The notes below the pieces were generated by a model that searched no databases, was not told the origin of the DNA, and saw only the letters and a program-made list of their open reading frames with translations. Below, piece by piece: positions 1 through 6,939 of a stretch of DNA of 64,000 bases. The stretch comes from Corynebacterium amycolatum SK46 (GTDB lineage Bacteria; Actinomycetota; Actinomycetes; Mycobacteriales; Mycobacteriaceae). Positions within the stretch are counted from its first letter, which is position 1; each line of letters starts with the position of its first letter. The stretch lies in contig NZ_ABZU01000001.1 of NCBI RefSeq assembly GCF_000173655.1, forward strand, positions 1 through 64,000. Direction: 5' to 3'. Made by a program: the position numbers and the translations under genes.

Positions 1-5
1 ACGCT

Positions 6-39
6 AACTCCCTTGTGGTCCTCCACAAGGGAGTTTTTT
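6..39 (+). terminator. Rho-independent terminator of an upstream gene
   Basis: A perfect 13-bp inverted repeat (6-18 pairing with 23-35, 4-nt loop) is followed by a T run. It must end a gene lying before the window and it isolates the accessory operon that follows. Confidence 0.85.
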
Positions 40-55
40 GGCGAATCAAGGAAAA

Positions 56-90
56 GGATGCTGCAGTGGATAGCTATTGCAGCATCCTTT
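56..90. other. Second hairpin upstream of the YwqG-like gene
   Basis: A 10-bp inverted repeat (56-65 with 78-87) encloses a 12-nt loop that is itself partly self-complementary. It is followed by TTTCGTTT. It may be a backup terminator. Its 3' arm overlaps the candidate -35 of the next gene, so it could instead be a regulatory dyad. Confidence 0.4.
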
Positions 91-105
91 CGTTTGAAGG
101 ATAAT
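77..105 (+). promoter_or_regulatory. Candidate sigma-A promoter of the accessory operon
   Basis: TTGCAG (77-82) and GATAAT (100-105) are separated by 17 bp. This is a reasonable housekeeping promoter about 45 nt before the first start codon. It is read from sequence only. Confidence 0.45.
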
Positions 106-149
106 CCCTGATTAAACACCTTGTTTTCCGAGAGAAAGAACCACCTGCC

Positions 150-1106
150 ATGTCAGAGTTCACAGCACAGGTTCAAGCACTTCGCTCGTTGATCGAGGCC
201 GGAGAGTTTATCTCCGAAGACACTGATGGCCTCATCCAACTTGCTCAACCAGGCGTAACCCTTCCCTACTCCAACAGCACTCCCACCGACCATGGTTCGT
301 ACTTCGGTGGCAGGCCGTATCTTCCGGAAGGTGCGACATGGCCCATCGCAAAGAGCGGTCAGCCACTGCTCCACATCATTCAGCTGAATTTTGCGGATAT
401 TGTCGGTCATGTGCGTGCGGCGGGGGCGTCGACAAGCGAAGCAACTCTCGACGGATTGATTCCCGAATCAGGAATTTTTCAACTCTTTGTCGGCGCTGAT
501 CCCCTCAGCGGCGGATTTACTTCAGATTCGCCAGGAGACGGCATGGAGATTCGCTATATCCCTGAGCCTGCGGAAGGCTTTGGCAACCACAGCTTCCCTG
601 GACCTCATACCGCGGAGCCAGCAGCCTTCGATGAAGAGCACGAGGATTACTGCTCCCCGTTCAACGAGGATATTGGGACGGTTATGAACTCTCCGATTTC
701 CTTGTCTAGTGCAGTGGCAATGATCCCTCCCACTGACCAAGCAGTGTACGAGGCGTTGGAGTCCGAAAAGGACGATGACTTTCTTGATAACGATGACTAC
801 TTTGACGAGCTAGTTGAGTTGCGAGCCGCAGCCAGTAACCAAAGCAACATTATGCTTGGCGGTTTCCCCGCTTTCGCGCAAGACCCTTTTCAGCCTGATG
901 GGTACGTTCACTTCCTAGAGATCGATTCCACATATCTCGAAGAAGAAGAGCTCCCCTTCGAGGCCATGTGGGGCGATCTAGGTGTGGCCCACGTATTCCT
1001 TCACCCAGACGCATTGAAGAAGATGCACGCCGGCGAGGCCGTGGTGTACCGCTCCGAAAATACTGGCACGACCGATGGTGCTGTTTTCTACTGGGATTGT
1101 GGCTAG
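150..1106 (+). CDS. YwqG-like (DUF1963) protein
   Basis: The product has 318 residues and no signal peptide or membrane segment, so it is probably cytoplasmic. Residues 50-65 (SYFGGRPYLPEGATWP) and the following LLHIIQLNF block match the conserved core of the YwqG/DUF1963 family, in which a Gly-x-Pro-x-Leu-Pro loop is followed by a Trp-Pro and a QL(N/D) strand. The family has no assigned biochemical activity. The middle is acidic (about residues 200-225). A GAGAGAAAG stretch lies 11 nt before the ATG. This is the first gene of a four-gene run in one direction that ends in the radical SAM enzyme. Whether it belongs functionally to that system is inference from co-orientation and the terminator boundaries. 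Confidence 0.75.
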   Translation: MSEFTAQVQALRSLIEAGEFISEDTDGLIQLAQPGVTLPYSNSTPTDHGSYFGGRPYLPEGATWPIAKSGQPLLHIIQLNFADIVGHVRAAGASTSEATLDGLIPESGIFQLFVGADPLSGGFTSDSPGDGMEIRYIPEPAEGFGNHSFPGPHTAEPAAFDEEHEDYCSPFNEDIGTVMNSPISLSSAVAMIPPTDQAVYEALESEKDDDFLDNDDYFDELVELRAAASNQSNIMLGGFPAFAQDPFQPDGYVHFLEIDSTYLEEEELPFEAMWGDLGVAHVFLHPDALKKMHAGEAVVYRSENTGTTDGAVFYWDCG

Positions 1107-1131
1107 GTTTGTTTTCCACAATCGCCCCATT

Positions 1132-1154
1132 TGGTTTGCCTTTAATCCAAACCA
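1132..1154. repeat. Inverted repeat between the YwqG-like gene and the TM-protein gene
   Basis: TGGTTTG (1132-1138) and CAAACCA (1148-1154) form a perfect 7-bp dyad with a 9-nt spacer in the 78-nt intercistronic gap. It could be an operator or an mRNA processing/attenuation hairpin. There is no T run, so a full terminator is unlikely. Confidence 0.35.
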
Positions 1155-1184
1155 CAGTTTCGACCATTACCTGGAGTAAATAAA

Positions 1185-1874
1185 GTGGTAGGCGACTTTC
1201 TTATATTCGCAGTTATTATCGTATTTGTATCCCTTTTAGTATTTTTTGTTGAATTCCGCGGATCCGATAAACCTGTGGAGTGGCCACAGGCGAATATTGG
1301 TGTTGGACAGATCGAATCCTTCAGCGTCACCGGCAAGCCCGATAAGAAGGGTTACTACACGGTCATCATGCAGATGGCAGTCGAGGCACAAGATGGGAGC
1401 CACTTTAAGTCGGTTTTGACCCGTCAACTACCGGAACATAAGCACTCCCTCCTGCAGCAAGGCATACTCGTCCCTGTGATGTACCGCCCAGACCGACCGG
1501 AGAAGGTCAAGATTGCCCGCGGCAGGCATGAGAAACGGGCTCAAGATTTCCTGAACCAAGTCAAGATTCGCGATGGAATTCTTGATCGCGAAATGTTAGA
1601 GGCTGATCTACGAGGACGTCCGACTTACTCACAGGTGAAATACATCAAAGACACCGGACGAAAAGTCCGTGGCCTCAATGAATATGAACTTGGACTGTCT
1701 GTCTTCCCGGCGCATGGTGAGCCCTACTCTGTCACTAAGACAATGGTGTTAATGAATTACGAGGCGGCAGCGGTAACCCCGGGGACCATCCTGCCGACAC
1801 GATACCTTCCAAATCAACCAAACGCACTGGTAGTTAGCCTGCGTCCTAAGAATGAAAAGGCCGATGCAAAATGA
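1185..1874 (+). CDS. Membrane-anchored protein with duplicated small domain, unknown function
   Basis: The product has 229 residues. The GTG start is preceded by CTGGAG at 1171-1176. Residues 3-23 form one hydrophobic segment followed by FVEFRG, so it should be anchored by its N-terminus. The rest contains two similar units. Each has a beta-rich stretch and ends in a P-V-x-Y-R-P-D-R-P or P-T-R-Y-L-P-N-Q-P type turn followed by a hydrophobic strand (about residues 45-108 and 155-222). The arrangement is reminiscent of DUF3592-like domains, but I cannot assign a family. Its stop overlaps the start of the poly-Asn peptide gene (ATGA), so the two are translationally coupled. Confidence 0.7.
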   Translation: MVGDFLIFAVIIVFVSLLVFFVEFRGSDKPVEWPQANIGVGQIESFSVTGKPDKKGYYTVIMQMAVEAQDGSHFKSVLTRQLPEHKHSLLQQGILVPVMYRPDRPEKVKIARGRHEKRAQDFLNQVKIRDGILDREMLEADLRGRPTYSQVKYIKDTGRKVRGLNEYELGLSVFPAHGEPYSVTKTMVLMNYEAAAVTPGTILPTRYLPNQPNALVVSLRPKNEKADAK

Positions 1875-2167
1875 CGAACTATGAGTCGTGGGAAAACGAA
1901 GAACTAAATGAGCTGGAAAAATATCGGCGAACTGCAGACGTTGGCGGCCATAACCGTACCGGTACAGGTGCGAGCACCGGTGGCGACGGCAGCATTCCGG
2001 ACTATTTCGACCAGTCGGACTTTGACTGTCCATTCTCTGAAACAGGAAGTTTTACCAACGGTTGGTGCGACGCTCTAAATTTCGGTGACGGCAGCGACAG
2101 CGGATACGGCGGGGACTCGAACAACAACAATAACAATAACAATAACAACAACAATAATAATGGCTAA
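1871..2167 (+). CDS. 98-aa Gly/Asp/Asn-rich peptide with C-terminal Asn14 tract, candidate RiPP precursor
   Basis: The N-terminal 22 residues are charged and probably helical (ENEELNELEKYRR), like a leader. From residue 25 the sequence turns to Gly, Ser, Thr and Asp, with only two cysteines (C53 and C66). It ends in 14 consecutive asparagines (residues 84-97) and a glycine. There is no signal peptide and I recognise no family. Between residues 45 and 73 there are four aromatic-x-Asp/Asn triads (YFD, FTN, WCD, FGD). The gene overlaps the gene before it by ATGA and the radical SAM gene after it by 8 nt. Being a small, biased peptide locked between these genes suggests it is the substrate of the enzyme. 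That role is inference. A structural or scaffold peptide is the alternative. Confidence 0.65.
   Translation: MTNYESWENEELNELEKYRRTADVGGHNRTGTGASTGGDGSIPDYFDQSDFDCPFSETGSFTNGWCDALNFGDGSDSGYGGDSNNNNNNNNNNNNNNG
2120..2161 (+). repeat. AAC/AAT codon run (poly-Asn)
   Basis: Fourteen asparagine codons in a row use a mix of AAC and AAT, so the tract is not a pure trinucleotide repeat. The last AAT codon supplies the A and T of the next gene's ATG. The run is very A-rich and should be unstructured as RNA. It contains no Shine-Dalgarno sequence. Confidence 0.9.
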
Positions 2168-4058
2168 GACAATACTTCCGTTACCGACGATTCCTACCGT
2201 CGGCGTGCCAGCACTTGATGAGACCGCTGCTGCGGACAACGCCACTTTTCAAGCAGCTGTAACCACTAAAGCTGGATTCAGACTTCACCACAAAGCAATT
2301 AAGCTGACCTTTGTTCCTAACCAGTATTGCAATCTTGGGTGCAGTTACTGCTACCTGGGCGATCTCACCGAGAACAAAGACAATCCTTCGGATGTAGTGT
2401 CACAATTCAATCGCATTGCGAACCATCTGGATCACCAGGGAATCCTCATCAGCTCGTTACTTTTGCACGGTGCAGAAATTTCGACTTTGCCAGCATCTGT
2501 ATTGCGCGACCTGTTCAACGCATATACGGAGTATCGCTCTAAGTATCGCTTGCAGCTCAAAGCTTTAGGCAGCAACGGCGCAGCGATCCACATTAAAACC
2601 AATCTGTACAACTTCGATAAATTAAGGCCCCTCTACGAGGAGTTCGAAGTTTCCATTTCAGGCAGCTTTGATTTGCCATTTAGCCTGCATGAGAAACTGC
2701 GTACAACCAAGGCGGGGAAATCGACCCTCAAGCGAACAATTAACAATGTTTTGCTCCTTGGTGAATATCCATTCCGCAAGCAGATAAGCTGCGTAGTTGG
2801 GAAAGAACACCTCGAACGCATCGACGAGTTTATTCATGATATTGAATGGCTCGATGAACATGGTTTTGACATGGTTACCGACTTCTACATCATGTTTGCC
2901 TACGATAGCGTGAAGTCGGACTACACTTCCCAGCTCAACCAGCAGGAAATGGTTGAATTCTTCGAATCTTTGCGGCTCCATTTCGAAGGCACAAAGTTCG
3001 AACAAGCCATTTATTATGAGTGGTTCAAGGAATTTACCCACGGTTACTGCACTAATCAAATCAATTGCGGCACCAATAACTTTCTAGTGCAGAAGGACGG
3101 GGACGTTTACCCGTGCCACAGAGGTCAGGCAGAACCTGACTTGAAGTTTGGCAATATTCTCCAACTGGGAATGCCTGAGTTGATTACGCGCGGCGGCGAT
3201 GCCATTCGCGCTTATGAGCGGGCCAATCCTGCTCTATCCAGTGACTGCATTAGCTGTGAGTATTTCTATCTCTGCCATGCCGGGTGTCCAATTCAACGCA
3301 ACAACACCCAGCAGGACAAGGCCTATACCTGCGGTATCCAGAAGGCGCTTTATCGCGCCCAACCACATCGTTTTCCGCCCAAGCCGGAAGTTTCGCGCCG
3401 CCTTGTTGACTCATTCATTCGACAAAACCAGCCGCGTATTTACGATGACCTGTCAGTTCCTCGAGTAATTGAGTTTAATCCCGAGCTCTTCGAAGAGAAG
3501 AACTCGATTACATCGATTATCAACCGCGATTCTAATTTGGCAACGTTGTTCCGAAAAGGTGCGATACGTCTCCATGTCAACGAGGCGTCCTGTGACTTGT
3601 TCTCCAGCCGACTCTATGGTCGCATCACCCAGGCCAATATTTCGCCTAGCGATAGCATCAAGGTGTTTGTCGCAGACGACCTTTGGGCACTGAATGCAGG
3701 CGACGGCGCAATTAACGCGGTCCGGGTACAACTCTTGCGTGACAATCTCGTTGTCTATGGAGACGAGGCCCGAACAAAGATGGAGCACGTCGCCACGACC
3801 GATTTTTATGCCGCAGAACTGACTCGCGCGGAAGGTGGTTGGATTTTGGATTTAACCGGGTTTTTCAAGCAGTACGCACACACGTTCCTTCCCGATTATG
3901 GCAATCTCTTATCGATCACAACGATCAAAGCTCGTGAATACCACTACGCAAAGCACGCCAAAAACGCGTTCTACCACCTGGAAACGGTGAATCTTCCCTT
4001 CCACGAATTTCGGTTTGATTGGATGCCAGATCCGTCAATTGATATTCAGGCTACATAG
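2160..4058 (+). CDS. Radical SAM/SPASM domain peptide-modifying enzyme
   Basis: The product has 632 residues when started at the ATG that overlaps the end of the poly-Asn gene. The radical SAM motif CNLGCSYC places the 4Fe-4S ligands at C57, C61 and C64. A complete SPASM domain follows: C303, then a G-x4-C at C319, then C-x2-C-x5-C-x3-C at C363, C366, C372 and C376, and a final C391, with C297 as an extra cysteine. SPASM enzymes bind auxiliary Fe-S clusters and typically modify ribosomal peptides or proteins (for example anaerobic sulfatase maturases and RiPP maturases). About 225 residues after the SPASM domain match nothing I recognise. There is no Shine-Dalgarno sequence, so translation probably depends on reinitiation from the upstream gene. 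The 98-aa peptide is the obvious substrate candidate; the specific reaction cannot be told. Confidence 0.85.
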   Translation: MAKTILPLPTIPTVGVPALDETAAADNATFQAAVTTKAGFRLHHKAIKLTFVPNQYCNLGCSYCYLGDLTENKDNPSDVVSQFNRIANHLDHQGILISSLLLHGAEISTLPASVLRDLFNAYTEYRSKYRLQLKALGSNGAAIHIKTNLYNFDKLRPLYEEFEVSISGSFDLPFSLHEKLRTTKAGKSTLKRTINNVLLLGEYPFRKQISCVVGKEHLERIDEFIHDIEWLDEHGFDMVTDFYIMFAYDSVKSDYTSQLNQQEMVEFFESLRLHFEGTKFEQAIYYEWFKEFTHGYCTNQINCGTNNFLVQKDGDVYPCHRGQAEPDLKFGNILQLGMPELITRGGDAIRAYERANPALSSDCISCEYFYLCHAGCPIQRNNTQQDKAYTCGIQKALYRAQPHRFPPKPEVSRRLVDSFIRQNQPRIYDDLSVPRVIEFNPELFEEKNSITSIINRDSNLATLFRKGAIRLHVNEASCDLFSSRLYGRITQANISPSDSIKVFVADDLWALNAGDGAINAVRVQLLRDNLVVYGDEARTKMEHVATTDFYAAELTRAEGGWILDLTGFFKQYAHTFLPDYGNLLSITTIKAREYHYAKHAKNAFYHLETVNLPFHEFRFDWMPDPSIDIQAT

Positions 4059-4062
4059 AAAC

Positions 4063-4101
4063 GACCGCCCCAGGAACTTCCCTGGAGCGGTCTTCTCTTT
4101 T
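4063..4101. terminator. Bidirectional terminator between radical SAM operon and ferritin
   Basis: GACCGCCCCAGG (4063-4074) pairs with CCTGGAGCGGTC (4081-4092) with one mismatch and a 6-nt loop, followed by TTCTCTTTT. It closes the accessory operon and probably also serves ferritin on the other strand. Confidence 0.8.
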
Positions 4102-4125
4102 CGAACTCACAAATCGAGTTTGACG

Positions 4126-4623
4126 TTAAGCTGCGTCGCGAGCGCCAAGCTCCCGGTCGATACGTAGCAGGCCAGCACCGTTGTCGCCGACAATCTCCAG
4201 GCGGCCGATGATGCCACGCACGGTGTCCTCTTCCTCAATCTGCTCAACCACGAAGCTGTCCAGCAGCGGGCGGGAGTCGAGATCACCCTCGCTATCAGCA
4301 AGCTTGCGGAGGTTACGGATAGATGCCGAAACCTTTTCTTCATGCTCAAGAGCGATGCGGAATGCATCGATTGCGGAAGTGACCTTCACCTCCGGTGCGT
4401 CGACAGCACCAATCTGCGGGTGGTTGTCGCGAGCATCGAGGTGTGCGATGAACTGGTTCGCGTGATCAACTTCCTCATCCGCCTGTGCACGCATCCACTC
4501 TGCCATGCCGGAGAGATCCAGCAGATCCAGCTCGATTGCCAGCTGGCGGTAGACGTGGGAAGCGGTGAGCTCCATAGTGATCTGGTCGTTGAATGCCTTC
4601 TCAAGAGTATCTGTTAGTCGCAT
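4126..4623 (-). CDS. ftn: Ferritin
   Basis: The product has 165 residues from the ATG, which has AGGGG just upstream. It stores iron as ferric mineral in a 24-mer cage. The sequence has the four-helix ferritin pattern. The helix starting with DQITMELTASHVYRQLA, followed by EWMRAQADEEVDHANQFI, provides ferroxidase Glu and E-x-x-H ligands. Residues NHPQIGAVDAPEV form the usual loop, and EHEEKVSASI lies in the third helix. An open frame extends further upstream, but its translation is not ferritin-like and crosses the promoter. It is divergent from the RibD-like gene, and its promoter region carries an imperfect DtxR-like dyad, consistent with iron control. Confidence 0.95.
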   Translation of the reverse strand: MRLTDTLEKAFNDQITMELTASHVYRQLAIELDLLDLSGMAEWMRAQADEEVDHANQFIAHLDARDNHPQIGAVDAPEVKVTSAIDAFRIALEHEEKVSASIRNLRKLADSEGDLDSRPLLDSFVVEQIEEEDTVRGIIGRLEIVGDNGAGLLRIDRELGARDAA

Positions 4624-4660
4624 GCCCCTACTATAAGCCCAACCCCCATAAATGACAACG

Positions 4661-4668
4661 ATTATAAT
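4661..4668 (-). promoter_or_regulatory. Palindromic -10 box of ferritin
   Basis: ATTATAAT is its own reverse complement, so TATAAT reads as a perfect -10 on both strands. For ferritin it lies about 40 nt before the ATG, which leaves room for a leader with the AGGGG site. No good -35 is visible on the minus strand, which fits a promoter that needs an activator. Confidence 0.5.
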
Positions 4669-4676
4669 ACTTCCCT

Positions 4677-4695
4677 TATAAGCCAGGCCTTGCCT
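4677..4695. promoter_or_regulatory. Possible DtxR box upstream of ferritin
   Basis: This 19-bp imperfect dyad (TAAGCC-AGGCCT-TGCCTAT) is centred on AGGCCT. It agrees with the DtxR/IdeR consensus at only about half of the positions. It covers the -35 position of the ferritin promoter. DtxR is known to control ferritin genes in corynebacteria. Assignment to this site is tentative. Confidence 0.25.
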
Positions 4696-4719
4696 ATTTT
4701 GCAATCGTCGGCTTAACCT
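4690..4719 (+). promoter_or_regulatory. Candidate leaderless promoter of the RibD-like gene
   Basis: TTGCCT (4690-4695) and TAACCT (4714-4719) are 18 bp apart, and the ATG begins 8 nt after the -10 ends. Transcription would therefore start at or next to the initiator codon. Confidence 0.5.
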
Positions 4720-4726
4720 CGGCGGT

Positions 4727-5539
4727 ATGGCTACACTCACCTCCAGAAGCCCATCAACCGATGAAGTTTTGCAGTTTCTTTCTCGACCTGCGCAAACGGC
4801 ACATGATTCAGCAGCGGTACCCCTCGCCACCTCCACCGTCACTGCCATCGCCGTCACCAGCTTGGACGGACGCGGCGCCGTCGAAGGCACCTCAGGCCAG
4901 CTTGGGAATGACACCGATGCCACGGTTTTCAACACGCTTCGCGCGCTTGCCGACGTCGTTTTCGTTGGTACAGGCACCATCGCGGCTGAGGGTTACGGGC
5001 CAGTTGAGATACCGGAGTACCTAGAGACCGTTCGACAGAAGCTAGGTCGCTCCAAGCACGTGGCGATGTCCACACTCTCGCGCTCGTTGGATTTAGATAT
5101 AAAATCCGACTTTTTCGCGAATGCAGAAGTCAATCCTCCGATAATCTTCACCCAGACTGAAGATGCTTTTAATGATGAAGAGGCAAAGACCGCTCACAAG
5201 GACAAAGCTAGAAAGATGGAATCGGCCGGGGCTCGCGTCGTTAAGCTCCCTGATCCCTCGGTAAAAGCGGCGTTAGCGTGGCTGGCTGAACATGGGTATC
5301 GAGACATTGTCGTAGAGGGTGGGCCGACGATGTATCGAGAAGCATTCGAAAACGGGTGCGTCGACGAACTGTTCCTGACGTTGTCGCCGATGTGGGTGGG
5401 TAACGGTCCCCTGACTTTCGGCGAGACCGCCCCTGATGAGGACTGGAACTCGACGAACCCGCAGGCTTTTGAAGTGCGGGATATCCTACGTTCCGACTCA
5501 CACATCTTCCTACGCTATTCCCGCAGCTTCACCCAGTAG
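4727..5539 (+). CDS. RibD C-terminal/dihydrofolate-reductase-fold reductase
   Basis: The product has 270 residues. It matches the reductase half of RibD: an N-terminal strand VTAIAVTSLDGRGAVEG, the ADVVFVGTGTIAAEGYG segment for pyridine nucleotide, and the VVEGGPTMYREAF motif near residue 200. No deaminase domain is present, so it is a stand-alone RibD_C protein like the M. tuberculosis gene at the same position (Rv2671). Its substrate is uncertain: riboflavin precursor or another pteridine-like compound. It lies 11 nt before aftC, so the two are probably co-transcribed. No Shine-Dalgarno sequence precedes the ATG, in line with a leaderless start. Confidence 0.85.
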   Translation: MATLTSRSPSTDEVLQFLSRPAQTAHDSAAVPLATSTVTAIAVTSLDGRGAVEGTSGQLGNDTDATVFNTLRALADVVFVGTGTIAAEGYGPVEIPEYLETVRQKLGRSKHVAMSTLSRSLDLDIKSDFFANAEVNPPIIFTQTEDAFNDEEAKTAHKDKARKMESAGARVVKLPDPSVKAALAWLAEHGYRDIVVEGGPTMYREAFENGCVDELFLTLSPMWVGNGPLTFGETAPDEDWNSTNPQAFEVRDILRSDSHIFLRYSRSFTQ

Positions 5540-5550
5540 GGTGGAGTATT

Positions 5551-6939
5551 GTGAGTAAACCAAAAATCGACGTGAGCGCAAGCGCAACGGCATTAACGCA
5601 AACGTCCAAGGACACGCCAGAAACACCTTCGGTGGCTCGACGCCCTCTGACTCGGCAGGTATCACGAGGACTCAGCGCTTTCTTGTGGCCTATCGCAGCT
5701 GTGGTGATTTTTCACCGCACCTGGGTTTTGCCGAAAGACGTGTCTGGCACAGATGACTTTACGACGGTCTGGTCGGCAATTAATCGATTCGTATCGCAGG
5801 TACCCGTTTATTCGGAAGACTACGTAACAGCCGATCCGCACTATCTGTATTCCCCAGGCGCTACCCTACTTTTAGCCCCGATTGATTTGTTCGGCTCGCT
5901 CGAATCGGGCCGAATCTGGTTTGCGGTATTTCAGTCAGCTGCAATCATTGCGGCAATTGTGTTGCTACTCAGGTGGCTTGGTATTGCGCGCTCTGGCCCC
6001 ATCATTCCAGCGTCGATAGCACTGCTCTACCTTACGGAACCCGTTACCAACACCCTTGACTTTACGAACGTCAACGGTTCACTGTTCCTTGCATTAGTGC
6101 TATTTTTTATTGCGTTGACCGAGCGACGCAATATCCTGGCCGGCCTGATTATCGGTATCGCAATCACTATCAAGCCCGTATTCTTGCCAATGCTGTTCCT
6201 ACCGTTCATGCGCAGGCAGTTCTCTACGGTACTGACCAGTATCGGGGTGGTAATTGCAGCCAATGTCATTGCGTGGCCGCTCATGGTCCAACCACGTGAC
6301 TACCTAGATATCACTGTCCCCTACCTGGGAGTTGTCCGTGACTTTGCAAATGCTTCGCTGACTGGGCAGCTTGTTTGGCTGGGTGCCCACCCGACACTGA
6401 TTTTGCTGTGGCAAATCTTTTTCGGCATTTTCGTCTTGGTATCTGTCGTGCTCCTTCTTCGCTGGCTCGAAAGGGATGAGAAATTCTGGATTGCTACGAC
6501 TTCCGGAGTTCTCTTCACCGGCGCGTTCTTCCTTTCCAGCCTGGGACAGCAGTACTACTCTATGACGCTCTTGCCAATGGTTCTCACCGTGCTTCGCCCA
6601 TTGGTTTTGGATCGCGACAATGAAGGAAATATTGGTTCGACTGTCATGTTGAATTGGGGCGCAGGACTCGGAGTCGTACTCTGTTTCTTCTACGCCAATT
6701 GGTGGATTGATGAGGATGACCTGTTTTTCCCGTGGTTCATGGTCGCAATCGGCGGTATTGGATGGGCCGTTCTTATCCTCTCCATCACGGCAGCACTCAT
6801 TCGAATGACGATTGTGGATGCCGTCAATGGGCGTAGCTTTGCATCCGGCTTCAGCTGGTTGAGCGACTGGAAGTTCGCAGGCAGGAAGTCTAATCAGGAA
6901 TCTGATCTCAAGTCTGAGGAGACTATTCAGAATGGTTGA
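5551..6939 (+). CDS. aftC: Alpha-(1->3)-arabinofuranosyltransferase, GT87 family
   Basis: The product has 462 residues (GTG start) with about ten hydrophobic segments and a hydrophilic N-terminus of 40 residues. It is a GT-C-fold glycosyltransferase that uses decaprenyl-phospho-arabinose to branch arabinan of cell-wall arabinogalactan and lipoarabinomannan. An Asp pair at residues 68-69 sits in the first extracytoplasmic loop, where GT-C enzymes keep acidic catalytic residues. The position between a RibD-like gene and msrB is the same as for M. tuberculosis aftC (Rv2673), which is the strongest support for the specific name. It overlaps msrB by 8 nt. Confidence 0.85.
   Translation: MSKPKIDVSASATALTQTSKDTPETPSVARRPLTRQVSRGLSAFLWPIAAVVIFHRTWVLPKDVSGTDDFTTVWSAINRFVSQVPVYSEDYVTADPHYLYSPGATLLLAPIDLFGSLESGRIWFAVFQSAAIIAAIVLLLRWLGIARSGPIIPASIALLYLTEPVTNTLDFTNVNGSLFLALVLFFIALTERRNILAGLIIGIAITIKPVFLPMLFLPFMRRQFSTVLTSIGVVIAANVIAWPLMVQPRDYLDITVPYLGVVRDFANASLTGQLVWLGAHPTLILLWQIFFGIFVLVSVVLLLRWLERDEKFWIATTSGVLFTGAFFLSSLGQQYYSMTLLPMVLTVLRPLVLDRDNEGNIGSTVMLNWGAGLGVVLCFFYANWWIDEDDLFFPWFMVAIGGIGWAVLILSITAALIRMTIVDAVNGRSFASGFSWLSDWKFAGRKSNQESDLKSEETIQNG

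Noticed and set aside
2085-2159. 25-codon upstream extension of the radical SAM frame
   Set aside because: The extension is a shifted reading of the poly-Asn tract (Thr/Ile repeats). The ATG at 2160 gives a natural N-terminus and an overlap typical of coupled genes.
4624-4980. N-terminal extension of ferritin to a 284-codon frame
   Set aside because: The extension covers the divergent promoter and the start of the RibD-like gene. The internal ATG has a ribosome site and gives the normal ferritin length.
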